From Proteobacteria bacterium UBA4656 (GTDB taxonomy: Bacteria; Pseudomonadota; Gammaproteobacteria; Xanthomonadales; Ahniellaceae), in assembly GCA_002405525.1 (NCBI GenBank), contig DHLY01000003.1:26467-52748 (forward strand): DNA of 26,282 nucleotides. Direction: 5' to 3'. The notes beneath the pieces are model-generated. The model made no database searches. It saw only the letters and a program-made list of their open reading frames with translations, and had not been told where the DNA came from. Below, piece after piece: positions 1 to 7,495 of this stretch. The first letter of the stretch is position 1, and each line of letters begins with the position of its first letter. A program made the position numbers and the translations under genes.

Positions 1-2130
1 GGCTCCGGCTCGTTCGCCGTCGCGACCGGCCAGGTGGACCGGCGCCCTGGCGACGACATCGTGGTGGCGTTCAAGGAGGGAGCCAACCTTCGCACTACCA
101 TGCTGCGCCCGGTGTTCAACGCGGGCGGCTTGCTGGTTGGCATCGCTCCGCCCGCGCCGGCGATCACCGCCACGGCCCCGGCGGCGGACATGCAGGCGAA
201 CCGCGTGGAGTTGGCGATCGGCGACGCCAACAGCGACGCCGCCGGCGATGTGTACGTCGCCTACACCGGGCTCACCAGCAGCACCGAAGTGACCAAGCTG
301 CGCCGGTTCTCGCTCGATGCCCCGGCCTCCGACAGCGACTTTCCGCCGGCCAGCAGCTTCTCGTTGCGAGCCTCGTACGACTTCCCGTCGAACCTCCAGC
401 CGACTTCGGCCTTCGACGTGCGGGTCGCCGACATCGACCAGGACTCGGTGGTGGCTCGGATCAGCGCCGATTGCCGCCGCGTGCGCGACCCGCTGGTGCG
501 CAGCGTGGTCCGGATCCCGCCGTACTGGGATCGACTGCAGGCCGGCGCGCCGCAGGGCGCGGCGACCATCGGCCGAAACGAGACGGTCGGCGGGTCGAGC
601 AGCCAGGCCTACGCCACGTTCACCTCGCACGACCTGTCGGGCTACTTCGGCGCGCAGTTCGGTTCGGAAATCATCGGCTTCAAGGTGACCGCCAAAGCCA
701 AGGCCGGCGGCAACTGGCAGAGCACGCGCGGGGTCGAGACGGCCTTCGAGCAGTCGACCACCTACAGCGAAGCGCACTCGATTGCCGTGGGCGAAGGCCT
801 GGTGGTCGAGGAATCGAACGTGTTCGACTGCTACTCGTTCAATGTCGAACGCGGCGGACAGGCCGTGTCGGCCAGCACCGTGCGCGCCTGCGAGATCGTG
901 CGCGTCGGCGAGAACGGGGCGAACCCGCGGAGGATCACCGGCGTGAGCCTCGAGGCCTGGGACACGTCCCGCGTCGCCGACCAGCCCGCGCAGTGGCTGC
1001 CGCTGCACCCGGACTGGGCCAACATCGCGCTGTTCCGGCCAGCGACCTCGCAATTCAGTCCCCTGCAGGGCGCGTTCGCCAACGCCACCGACGGCCGCTT
1101 CGACACCGCGGTCCAGGTCAACGCCTTCGCGCCCTACCTCGACATCGACCTCGGCAGCGTGCAGGACATCACCAACATCCGGGTCTGGCATGCGCCGGGC
1201 ATCCAGCGCCTCACGCGCAACACACTGACCGCATCGCCGAACCCGATCGGCGCATCGCCGACGCCGGGCCAGCGCACGTTCAGCTTCGACCCGAGGACCG
1301 ACAACGGCATCGATCGGTGGAACATCTGGACGCGCGACCCGGTCACGAATGCGCCTATGCGCGCGCGCTACCTGCGGATCCGTGCGACCGGAAACACCAC
1401 GGTCACGCTTTCGGAGGTGCAGGTCTTCGGCGTGGTCCACCGCGATCCGGTCGACTTCCCCGACGCGGTCTGCGACCCGGTGCCCGGCGACGGCACGTTC
1501 TTCGCCGTGGTGGCCGACAACGTCTCGGTGCCCAACCGCTGGCGGCTGGTCCACGTGCGCGGCGACCTGCTGTGGAGCGGGATCCCCGCCACCGCCAGCG
1601 ACACGCGCTGTCCCGCGCCAACCTACCACCCGGGCGTCCTCACCGCCCCGATCTGGGACACGGTGTCGTTCACCGGCAGCGCCAGCAACTCCTGGGCGCT
1701 GTCGCGGCAGAACTCCAACCTGATCGGCAGCAACACCTCCATCGAGCACTCGGCGCGCTTCGGCGCGGAGATCGAGGCGGAGTTGGGACTGGTGGTGGGC
1801 GCCGTGGCCGGCATCGCCTACGAGTTCGCCACCGGCGCCACGCAGACACAGAGCACCACGATGTACTGGGGCAGCGGCCTGGAGTACGCGGGTGCGATGA
1901 ACGGCTTCACCGACCCGACGGCGGCGAAGTGCGACTACCGGCCCCAGCCCTATTCCTACGCCGTGACCGACCGCAGCAACAGCGGCTTCACGCACCGATA
2001 CACGGTGGTGGACTACGTGGTGCGCAGCCTGGAATGGTCGCGCATCGGCGGCAACCCGCCGGCGTCCAACTGCTTCCCGGAGCGCCCTGACGTGATGTTC
2101 GCCAACAGCTTCGAGCCCGCCACGCCCTGA
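1..2130 (+). CDS. Large exported protein with discoidin (F5/8 C)-like domain, 5'-truncated
   Basis: The reading frame is open from base 1, so the true start lies upstream and only the last 709 residues are visible. A GTG at 34 is an internal codon, not a convincing start. The first ~450 bases carry three Asp-rich stretches of the integrin/FG-GAP calcium-binding kind (VADIDQD near 427, GDANSD near 220, RRPGDD near 42). Bases 1021-1434 look like a discoidin/F5-8 type C fold: they open with NIALFRPATS, run through 'DGRFDT' and 'LDIDLGS', and close with 'RARYLRIRATGN...LSEVQVFG'. Two other regions (about 676-815 and 1741-1900) alternate polar and small residues and contain similar 'QSTT' strings, which could be amphipathic beta hairpins. 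The protein ends in FANSFEPATP, a tail shared with two peptidases in this window. It is probably secreted and binds glycan or surface; enzyme activity is not evident. Confidence 0.8.
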   Translation, partial: GSGSFAVATGQVDRRPGDDIVVAFKEGANLRTTMLRPVFNAGGLLVGIAPPAPAITATAPAADMQANRVELAIGDANSDAAGDVYVAYTGLTSSTEVTKLRRFSLDAPASDSDFPPASSFSLRASYDFPSNLQPTSAFDVRVADIDQDSVVARISADCRRVRDPLVRSVVRIPPYWDRLQAGAPQGAATIGRNETVGGSSSQAYATFTSHDLSGYFGAQFGSEIIGFKVTAKAKAGGNWQSTRGVETAFEQSTTYSEAHSIAVGEGLVVEESNVFDCYSFNVERGGQAVSASTVRACEIVRVGENGANPRRITGVSLEAWDTSRVADQPAQWLPLHPDWANIALFRPATSQFSPLQGAFANATDGRFDTAVQVNAFAPYLDIDLGSVQDITNIRVWHAPGIQRLTRNTLTASPNPIGASPTPGQRTFSFDPRTDNGIDRWNIWTRDPVTNAPMRARYLRIRATGNTTVTLSEVQVFGVVHRDPVDFPDAVCDPVPGDGTFFAVVADNVSVPNRWRLVHVRGDLLWSGIPATASDTRCPAPTYHPGVLTAPIWDTVSFTGSASNSWALSRQNSNLIGSNTSIEHSARFGAEIEAELGLVVGAVAGIAYEFATGATQTQSTTMYWGSGLEYAGAMNGFTDPTAAKCDYRPQPYSYAVTDRSNSGFTHRYTVVDYVVRSLEWSRIGGNPPASNCFPERPDVMFANSFEPATP

Positions 2131-2155
2131 GGCGCGTTGGATCGGAAACGGGACC

Positions 2156-2189
2156 CACGACGGGCGGGCCTCAGGGCGCGCCCGTCGTG
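2156..2189. terminator. Hairpin shared by two convergent genes, enclosing the kinase stop codon
   Basis: Arms CACGACGGGCG (2156-2166) and CGCCCGTCGTG (2179-2189) pair perfectly over 11 bp with a 12-base loop, and TTT follows on the + strand (2190-2192). The kinase stop codon (2173-2171) lies inside the loop. The position between two converging genes fits a bidirectional intrinsic terminator. The T-run is short, so it may be inefficient or work mainly by blocking 3' decay. Confidence 0.65.
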
Positions 2190-4990
2190 TTTCCGGCCGA
2201 CCGCGCGGCCAGCGCGTCGAGCGCGCGCAGCGTGGGGCTGTCCGCGGCCAGGGCTGCGCGCAACACGGGCCCGGCGGCGGCGAGCATCGCGCGCGAGGTG
2301 CCGGCATCGCCGGCGGCGTCCGCGGCCTGCGCGAGCGCGAGCTGGGCGCGCGCTCGGCGCGGGTGGCCATCGGCGAACAGCGACTCCACCAGGACCATGG
2401 CGTCGCGCCGCAGCGCGAGGCCCGCGGCGGCGTCGCCGCGCGCCTCGGCGAGTCGCGCGCGGGCCTGCAGCACCGCCAGGTGCAGCGGCTGCGGCGCCTC
2501 GGCCATCGCGCCGACCGCCGTCGCCACCGCGCCGATCCCGGCCTCGGCGGCATCGATGCGGCCGTCCGCGGCGTCGATGCTGGCGCAGGTCAGGCGCGTG
2601 GCCAGCGTCTGCGGATGGTCGGCGCCGAGTGCCGTGGCGCGGATCGACTGCGCCTCGGCGCACAGCGCCGCGGCCTCGTCGAGCCGGCCGAGGTCCATCG
2701 CCAGCCGCGCGAGGTTGTTCAAGGGACCGCTGATCGACGCATGCCCCGGCGGATTGAGCGCGCGGCGCATCGCCAGCGACTCGCGGTACATGGCTTCCGC
2801 GGCTTCCGGCTCGCCGCGGTCCTCCAGCAAGGAGGCGAGGTTGTTGGTCGCGACCGCGACCGGCATCGACGGCTGGCCACCCGCGATCTCGCGCGCGACG
2901 GCCAGCGCGCGCCGGTAGTACGACTCCGACTTCGGATAATCGCCCAGGTCCTGGTACAGCGACGCCAGCGTGTTGAGCTGCTGCGACACCGGCGTGGAGC
3001 GCGGCCCGCTGACGCGCTCGGCGACCGCGAGCGTCTGCTCGGTGATCGCCGCCGCCTCGCGGTAGCGGCCGAGCAGGGACAGCACCTTGGCCCGCCCGTT
3101 CTGGCTGGGTTCGACCTGCGGATGCTCGGGCCCGAAGGCGGCGATCTTGCGCGCGACCGCGTCCTCGTAGCCGGCCAGCGCGGTCGCGTAGTCGCCGGAG
3201 CGCTCGGCCAGCCAGGCGCGGTTGTGCGCGATCACCGCCAGTTCGCCGTCGGCGCCGCCGGCGCGGAACTGCGCCTCGGCGCGCTCGAACGCGGCCACGG
3301 CCTCGTCGCGGCGGCCGAGCTGCTCGGCGGCGATGCCGATCTCGGTGCCCGCGTGCGCGGCCGCGCGCAGGTCCGGTGGGTCCCGGGCCAGCGCGTCCTC
3401 GGCGAGCGCGCGCGCCAGCGGATGGGCGTCGGCGTGCCGGCCGGCGAGGTTGAGCGCGTTGGCCAGCGCCTTGCGCGCCGTCATCCGCGCCGCGGCATCG
3501 CCGGTCCGCTGCAGCACGGGATCGGCCTCGGTGAGCAGGGCGATCGCCGTGTCGGTCTCGCCCGCGCTGGCGTAGATGCGGCCGATGCTGGCCTGCAGGC
3601 GCGCGCGCAGCTCCGCGCCCGCGGTGTCGGCGGACGGGATGCGCTCGCGGCCCAGCGCCAGCAGCTCGCGACCGGACAGTTCGCGGCCGCCGTGCCGGTC
3701 GGGGTCGAGTTCGCTGAACACACCCTCGAGGAAGCTCGTCACGCCCTGTGCGGCGGCCGCCTCGCGCCGCGCGGCGGCCTCGGCTTCCAGCGCGCGGTCG
3801 CGCTGCGCCTTCCACTGCAGGGACACCGCGCCCACGGCCAGCACCGCCAGCGCCGCGGCCGACACCGCGACCTTGTGCCGGCCGACGAAGCGCCGCAGCA
3901 GGTACAGGCGATGCGTGCCGGCCGCCTGCACCGGCCTGTCGTCGAGCCAGGCCTCGATGTCCTCGGCGAGCGCCAGCGCGCTCGGGTAGCGCGCCGACGG
4001 ATCGGTGCGCACCGCGCGGTGTACGATGCGGTCGAGGTCGCCACGCACGCGTGGCGCGTCCCCGCGCCAGGGGCCGGCCTCGGCCGCCAGCGCGGCCGTC
4101 GAGGCCGCCGGCAGTTCGGTGCTCGCCGCACCCGCGCCGTCGCCGCGCTCCGGCACGCCGCCGGCCAGCATCTCGTACAGCAGCAGTCCGAGCCCGAACA
4201 CGTCGGTGGCGGTGGTCACCGGCAGGCCGAGCAGCTGCTCGGGGCTCGCGTAGCGCGGCGTCAACGCGCGGGTCTGGGTCTCGCCGCCCTCGGTGTCGTC
4301 GATCAGCTTGGCGATGCCGAAGTCGAGCAGCACCGGGCTGCCGTCGGGCCGCACCATCACGTTGGACGGCTTGAGGTCGCGGTGCACGACCAGGCGCTGG
4401 TGCGCGTGGTGCACGGCGCGGCACAGGGTGGCGAACAGCGCCAGCCGCTCGCGCAGCGCCGGCGGCGGCTGGCGGCGCAGCCAGTCGCGCAGCAGCAGGC
4501 CGTCGATGAAGGGCATCGCCAGCCACGGCTCGCCGGCGTCGGTGGTGCCGCCGTCGATCAGCCCCGCGATGTGCGGATGGTCGAGGCCGGCCAGCACCTG
4601 CCGCTCGCGCCGGAAGCGCTCGCGCACGCGTTCCGAGACGAAGCCGCGCACGACCTTGATCGCCACCCGGCGCTCGTATTCGCCGTCGTCGCGCGCGCCG
4701 AGCAGGACCACGCCCATGCCGCCCTCGCCGACCAGACCGAGCACGCGCCAGGGGCCGATGCGGTCGGGCAGCACGGCGCGCAGCGCCGATGCCGCCGCGC
4801 CGCGCACGCGAGCGGCGATCGCATCGGCTGCGGGGTCGACGGTGCCGGCGCTGGCGGCCGCCAACAGGGCCTCGACGCGGGACGCCATGGCTTCGTCGAT
4901 ACCCTCGGCGCGGTAGAGCGCCTCGCGCGCCTCGCGCGACAGCCCCTGCGCGCGCTCGAACAGCGCGCGCACGCCACCCGGCGCGCTCAC
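2171..4990 (-). CDS. Membrane Ser/Thr protein kinase with TPR sensor region
   Basis: This is a 939-residue Hanks-type kinase. Visible landmarks are the glycine loop GEGGMG (88-93), the ATP-binding lysine in AIK (K112), the catalytic HRDLKPSN (D205), DFG (D223) and SPE (249-251). All catalytic residues are present, so it should be active. One hydrophobic segment (about 373-392) follows the kinase domain, and a long tail (about 430-935) is built of tetratricopeptide-type helical repeats. By the usual topology the kinase is cytoplasmic and the repeats periplasmic. The GTG start (4990-4988) overlaps the TGA of the upstream sigma-factor gene as GTGA, so the two are probably translationally coupled. 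The same order (ECF-like sigma then TPR kinase) is a recurring pair in Xanthomonadales, Acidobacteria and Planctomycetes; the kinase may tune sigma activity or respond to envelope signals. Substrates are unknown. A long open frame on the opposite strand is a codon-bias shadow. Confidence 0.95.
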   Translation of the reverse strand: MSAPGGVRALFERAQGLSREAREALYRAEGIDEAMASRVEALLAAASAGTVDPAADAIAARVRGAAASALRAVLPDRIGPWRVLGLVGEGGMGVVLLGARDDGEYERRVAIKVVRGFVSERVRERFRRERQVLAGLDHPHIAGLIDGGTTDAGEPWLAMPFIDGLLLRDWLRRQPPPALRERLALFATLCRAVHHAHQRLVVHRDLKPSNVMVRPDGSPVLLDFGIAKLIDDTEGGETQTRALTPRYASPEQLLGLPVTTATDVFGLGLLLYEMLAGGVPERGDGAGAASTELPAASTAALAAEAGPWRGDAPRVRGDLDRIVHRAVRTDPSARYPSALALAEDIEAWLDDRPVQAAGTHRLYLLRRFVGRHKVAVSAAALAVLAVGAVSLQWKAQRDRALEAEAAARREAAAAQGVTSFLEGVFSELDPDRHGGRELSGRELLALGRERIPSADTAGAELRARLQASIGRIYASAGETDTAIALLTEADPVLQRTGDAAARMTARKALANALNLAGRHADAHPLARALAEDALARDPPDLRAAAHAGTEIGIAAEQLGRRDEAVAAFERAEAQFRAGGADGELAVIAHNRAWLAERSGDYATALAGYEDAVARKIAAFGPEHPQVEPSQNGRAKVLSLLGRYREAAAITEQTLAVAERVSGPRSTPVSQQLNTLASLYQDLGDYPKSESYYRRALAVAREIAGGQPSMPVAVATNNLASLLEDRGEPEAAEAMYRESLAMRRALNPPGHASISGPLNNLARLAMDLGRLDEAAALCAEAQSIRATALGADHPQTLATRLTCASIDAADGRIDAAEAGIGAVATAVGAMAEAPQPLHLAVLQARARLAEARGDAAAGLALRRDAMVLVESLFADGHPRRARAQLALAQAADAAGDAGTSRAMLAAAGPVLRAALAADSPTLRALDALAARSAGNTTGAP

Positions 4991-5532
4991 GACATCGCCT
5001 CCCGCAGCCAGGCGCGGCCGAACTTGAGGTCGCGCTCGACCGTGGCGACCGAGATGCCCAGCACCTCGCCGACCTGGCGCGCGTCGAGGCCGCCGAAGTA
5101 GGTCAGTTCCAGCACGCGCGCGGCACGCTCGTCCTCGGCGGCGAGCTTCCCCAGCGCCTCGTGCACCTCGATCACGCCGACCCCGTCGTCGGTGGCGGCA
5201 TGCGCGGGATCCAGGGTGACCGCCACCGGGTCGGCGCCGCGCTTGCCGGCGGCCGCACGGCGCGCGTGGTCGACCAGCACGGTGCGCATCTGCAACGCGG
5301 CCAGCGCGAAGAAGTGCGAGCGCGAAGCCCAGTCCACCCCGGCATCGAGCATCTGCGCGACGGCCTCGTGCACCAGCACCGTGGGGCTCAGCACCACGTC
5401 CGACCCCTGGAATCGCTGGCGCGCCATCTGCTTGAGGCGCTCGTAGATGTGCGCGTTCAGCCGCGGTGCCACGTCGGCCGCGCCGGCGCGCCAGGACTGC
5501 AACAGGGCGGTGATGGTGGCGGCGTCGTCCAA
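4987..5532 (-). CDS. ECF-like sigma factor of the TIGR02999 type
   Basis: This is a 181-residue sigma-70-family protein made of region 2 and region 4 only. The N-terminal half has the family pattern 'LNAHIYERLKQMARQRF', 'SPTVLVHEAV', 'SRSHFFALAALQMR' and 'VLVDHARR'. The C-terminal half has a helix-turn-helix (ARQVGEVLGISVATVERDL) for -35 binding. This pattern belongs to the ECF-like sigma factors described by TIGR02999, which typically sit beside Ser/Thr kinases rather than classical anti-sigma genes, as here. I chose a TTG start at 5532-5530 because GGGGGAG lies 4 bases upstream and the homologous region begins directly after it. The longer open frame to 6027 only reads the antisense of the neighbouring NTF2-like gene. 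The 3' end overlaps the kinase start by 4 bases. Control is probably by autoregulation or through the kinase; no anti-sigma factor is visible. Confidence 0.92.
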   Translation of the reverse strand: MDDAATITALLQSWRAGAADVAPRLNAHIYERLKQMARQRFQGSDVVLSPTVLVHEAVAQMLDAGVDWASRSHFFALAALQMRTVLVDHARRAAAGKRGADPVAVTLDPAHAATDDGVGVIEVHEALGKLAAEDERAARVLELTYFGGLDARQVGEVLGISVATVERDLKFGRAWLREAMS

Positions 5533-5635
5533 GGCGCTCCCCCGCGGTGCCGCTACGTTACCCGAAGACCCGCCGACGCGGCCAGCCACCCGCGCTTGCA
5601 CCACGCGGGGCGACCGTGCGGGCTCGTCGCGTCCC

Positions 5636-5640
5636 GGAGG
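5636..5640 (+). promoter_or_regulatory. Ribosome binding site GGAGG
   Basis: GGAGG sits 6 bases before the ATG at 5647 and fixes the start of the NTF2-like gene. A longer open frame beginning at 4789 runs through the antisense of the sigma factor and is not used. Confidence 0.85.
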
Positions 5641-5646
5641 ATCGCC

Positions 5647-5991
5647 ATGCTCGACGACCTGTTCGCCGCCATCGACGCGATGGACCCTGATCGCTTCGCC
5701 GCCTTCCTCGCCCCGGACTGCACGTTCCGGTTCGGCAACCTGCCGCCCGTCGAGGGCCGGGCGGCGGTGCGCGATTTCGTGGCCGGATTCTTCGGCACGA
5801 TCGGCGCGATCCGCCATGAACTGGTCGACCGCGTCGAAGCGGGCGGGCGCATCGCCACCCGCGGCTTCGTGACCTATCCCCGCAAGGACGGCTCGACCCT
5901 GCGGGTGCCCTTCGCCAAGGTGTTCGGGCTCGACGGCGGCCGGGTCCGCGACTACCTGATCTTCATCGACAACAGCGCCCTGTTCGCCTGA
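5647..5991 (+). CDS. NTF2-like (SnoaL-type) small protein
   Basis: This 114-residue protein has the pattern of the SnoaL/NTF2 cone fold. It opens with a helix 'LFAAIDAMDPDRFAAFLAP', continues with 'DCTFRFGNLPPVEGRAAVRDFVAGFF', and then has beta strands that end in 'VFGLDGGRVRDYLIFID'. Members are cytoplasmic, either small hydrolases/isomerases or simple ligand-binding proteins, and the substrate cannot be assigned. The start is set by a strong GGAGG. It is divergent from the sigma factor, separated by 114 bp (5533-5646), so the two may share a control region. It has no signal peptide. Confidence 0.85.
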   Translation: MLDDLFAAIDAMDPDRFAAFLAPDCTFRFGNLPPVEGRAAVRDFVAGFFGTIGAIRHELVDRVEAGGRIATRGFVTYPRKDGSTLRVPFAKVFGLDGGRVRDYLIFIDNSALFA

Positions 5992-6009
5992 GCCCGCGAG
6001 CGCAGTGCC

Positions 6010-6048
6010 CGGCGCGCCACGGTGCACGGCATCGAGGCCGGCGCGCCG
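6010..6048. repeat. 9-bp inverted repeat between convergent genes
   Basis: CGGCGCGCC (6010-6018) and GGCGCGCCG (6040-6048) are perfect inverted copies with a 21-base loop, in the gap between the NTF2-like stop (5991) and the sulfotransferase stop (6075). No T-run follows on either strand, so a terminator role is only possible. Confidence 0.45.
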
Positions 6049-6074
6049 CCAGGAGAACGGTCGGCCAAGACCCG

Positions 6075-7223
6075 CTACACCCGCGCGCCGCTTCCGGACG
6101 GCTCGATGTGCCGGGAAAGCCTGGCGAGCGTGTCAGCGGTGATCGCATCGACCCGCCCGTCATCAGCCGGCGCTCGATCGTCTTCCGGCGGAGCGGAGGA
6201 CGCCAGGCCCGGCGCCACGCGCGCGATCCACGCGTCGGCGGCATCCGGCGCGAGCGCGGCGTGGCCGGCGATGCGCCGCAGCGCTGGGCGCGGATCCGCG
6301 CGCAGGTCCTCGTGCCGGACCAGCAGCACGCACTCGCGCAGCGCCGGGTCGGCGTCGAGGGCGTCGCATAGCCAGGCATGCTGCTGCGCCCAGGACAGCG
6401 CATAGCCGCGCGCGGCATCGCCGCCCGCGAACGCCGATTCGACCTCTGCGAATGCGCGCGGATCGCCGAGATGGACGGCACGCTTGTGCGGTCCGAACTC
6501 GTAGTGCCCGACCCGACGCAGGTGCGCGACGATCCGCGGATCCGCGGCGGCGAACGCCCGGAAGCGCGCATCCTGGCGCAGCAGCGAGGCGACGTGCGCG
6601 GACGGCGCGCGGATCGGGACCACGAAACGCGCGGCGGGGAAGACGGCGCGCACCGCGCGCAGCCGAACGAGGTGGTAGTTCGCCTTGCACACGTAGCGCG
6701 TCGCACCGCGCACCCACAGCAGTTTGGCCACGTGTCGCCGCAGCAGGTCGGTGAAGCCCGGCGCGAGGTCGGCCGGCTCCAGCGCCTCGCTGCGCAGCCC
6801 TCGGTGGAGCCAAGGGTGGAAATGCATCCAGAGGACTTCCTCGAGCGCTTCGGGACTCTCGTCGGTCACGCGGATGCCGTCGCCGTGCGCGCGCTCCACG
6901 GCGACGGCCTGCCCGAGGCGCGTGCGGGCGCGCCACCAATTCCACCAGTACGGCGCCCAGAGGCCCGCGAAGTCGGCGTAGCGATGCGCCGTCGCCCCCG
7001 GCAGGCCGGCGAGCGCCTGCAGGAGGGCGGTGCTGCCGCAGCGCGCGACGCCGCAGACATAGAGTTCGGGTTGGTGCACCGCAGGCACCGGCGCCGTGCC
7101 GATCGCGGCGTCCTCGAGCGCGGATAGCCGCGGACCCACCGAGGGCAGGCGTTCGAACAGCGCGCCCGCGAGGCGATCGCGCCGCTGGACCGCCGGCGCC
7201 GGCCGGACCCGCCGCGGTTCCAT
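6075..7223 (-). CDS. Sulfotransferase-family protein
   Basis: This 382-residue protein would transfer sulfate from PAPS to a hydroxyl or amine acceptor. The 5'-phosphosulfate loop is visible as CGVARCGSTALLQAL (57-71), after a beta strand (PELYV). A candidate 3'-phosphate-binding segment is RFVVPIRAPSAHVASLL (199-215), where R205 and a following Ser match the usual R...S pattern. VRHEDLRADP (302-311) is also typical. There is no signal peptide, so it is cytoplasmic or peripheral. I chose the ATG at 7223 because GGAAGG lies 5 bases upstream. An in-frame ATG at 7247 would add 8 residues but has no such site. Its 5' end is divergent from the YIGPGAG gene with only 38 bp between the starts. The acceptor is unknown; the neighbours suggest an envelope glycan or lipid. 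Confidence 0.85.
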   Translation of the reverse strand: MEPRRVRPAPAVQRRDRLAGALFERLPSVGPRLSALEDAAIGTAPVPAVHQPELYVCGVARCGSTALLQALAGLPGATAHRYADFAGLWAPYWWNWWRARTRLGQAVAVERAHGDGIRVTDESPEALEEVLWMHFHPWLHRGLRSEALEPADLAPGFTDLLRRHVAKLLWVRGATRYVCKANYHLVRLRAVRAVFPAARFVVPIRAPSAHVASLLRQDARFRAFAAADPRIVAHLRRVGHYEFGPHKRAVHLGDPRAFAEVESAFAGGDAARGYALSWAQQHAWLCDALDADPALRECVLLVRHEDLRADPRPALRRIAGHAALAPDAADAWIARVAPGLASSAPPEDDRAPADDGRVDAITADTLARLSRHIEPSGSGARV

Positions 7224-7261
7224 GCTAGCCTTCCGCCGCCCGCTCATCCGGACACCGCCCG

Positions 7262-7492
7262 ATGCGCCACCGCCACCTTGCGCTGCTCCTGCTCGTGCTG
7301 TCGCTCGCCGCGCCGTCGGCGCATGCCTACATCGGCCCGGGCGCAGGGCTCGGGCTGGTGGGCTCGCTGCTGGGCTGGCTGCTGGGCATCGTGCTGGTGG
7401 CGTTCGCGATCCTCGCGTGGCCGCTGCGCATGCTGTGGCGACGCGTCCGCGGCACGCCGCGCAAGCGGGACGGAGAACTGCCGCAAGGCTGA
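7262..7492 (+). CDS. Small membrane protein with YIGPGAG motif
   Basis: This is a 76-residue protein. It has a signal peptide (residues 1-22, ending AHA), then YIGPGAG (23-29), a long hydrophobic segment (about 30-57) and a short basic tail with many Arg/Lys. The mature protein would therefore be a single-span inner-membrane peptide with its N-terminus outside and tail in the cytoplasm. I recall short proteins beginning the mature chain with Y[IV]GPGAG from many bacteria, some near AlkP-superfamily genes, but know no assigned function. The start has a poor Shine-Dalgarno. The stop is only 3 bases from the convergent stop of the sulfatase-like gene (7496). It could be an accessory or assembly subunit for one of the neighbouring membrane enzymes. 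Confidence 0.85.
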   Translation: MRHRHLALLLLVLSLAAPSAHAYIGPGAGLGLVGSLLGWLLGIVLVAFAILAWPLRMLWRRVRGTPRKRDGELPQG

Positions 7493-7495
7493 TCC

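Noticed and set aside
2363..5101. 912-aa open frame on the + strand
   Set aside because: It lies antisense to the kinase and sigma factor. It is Arg/Gln/His-rich with no domain, as expected for high-GC codon bias.
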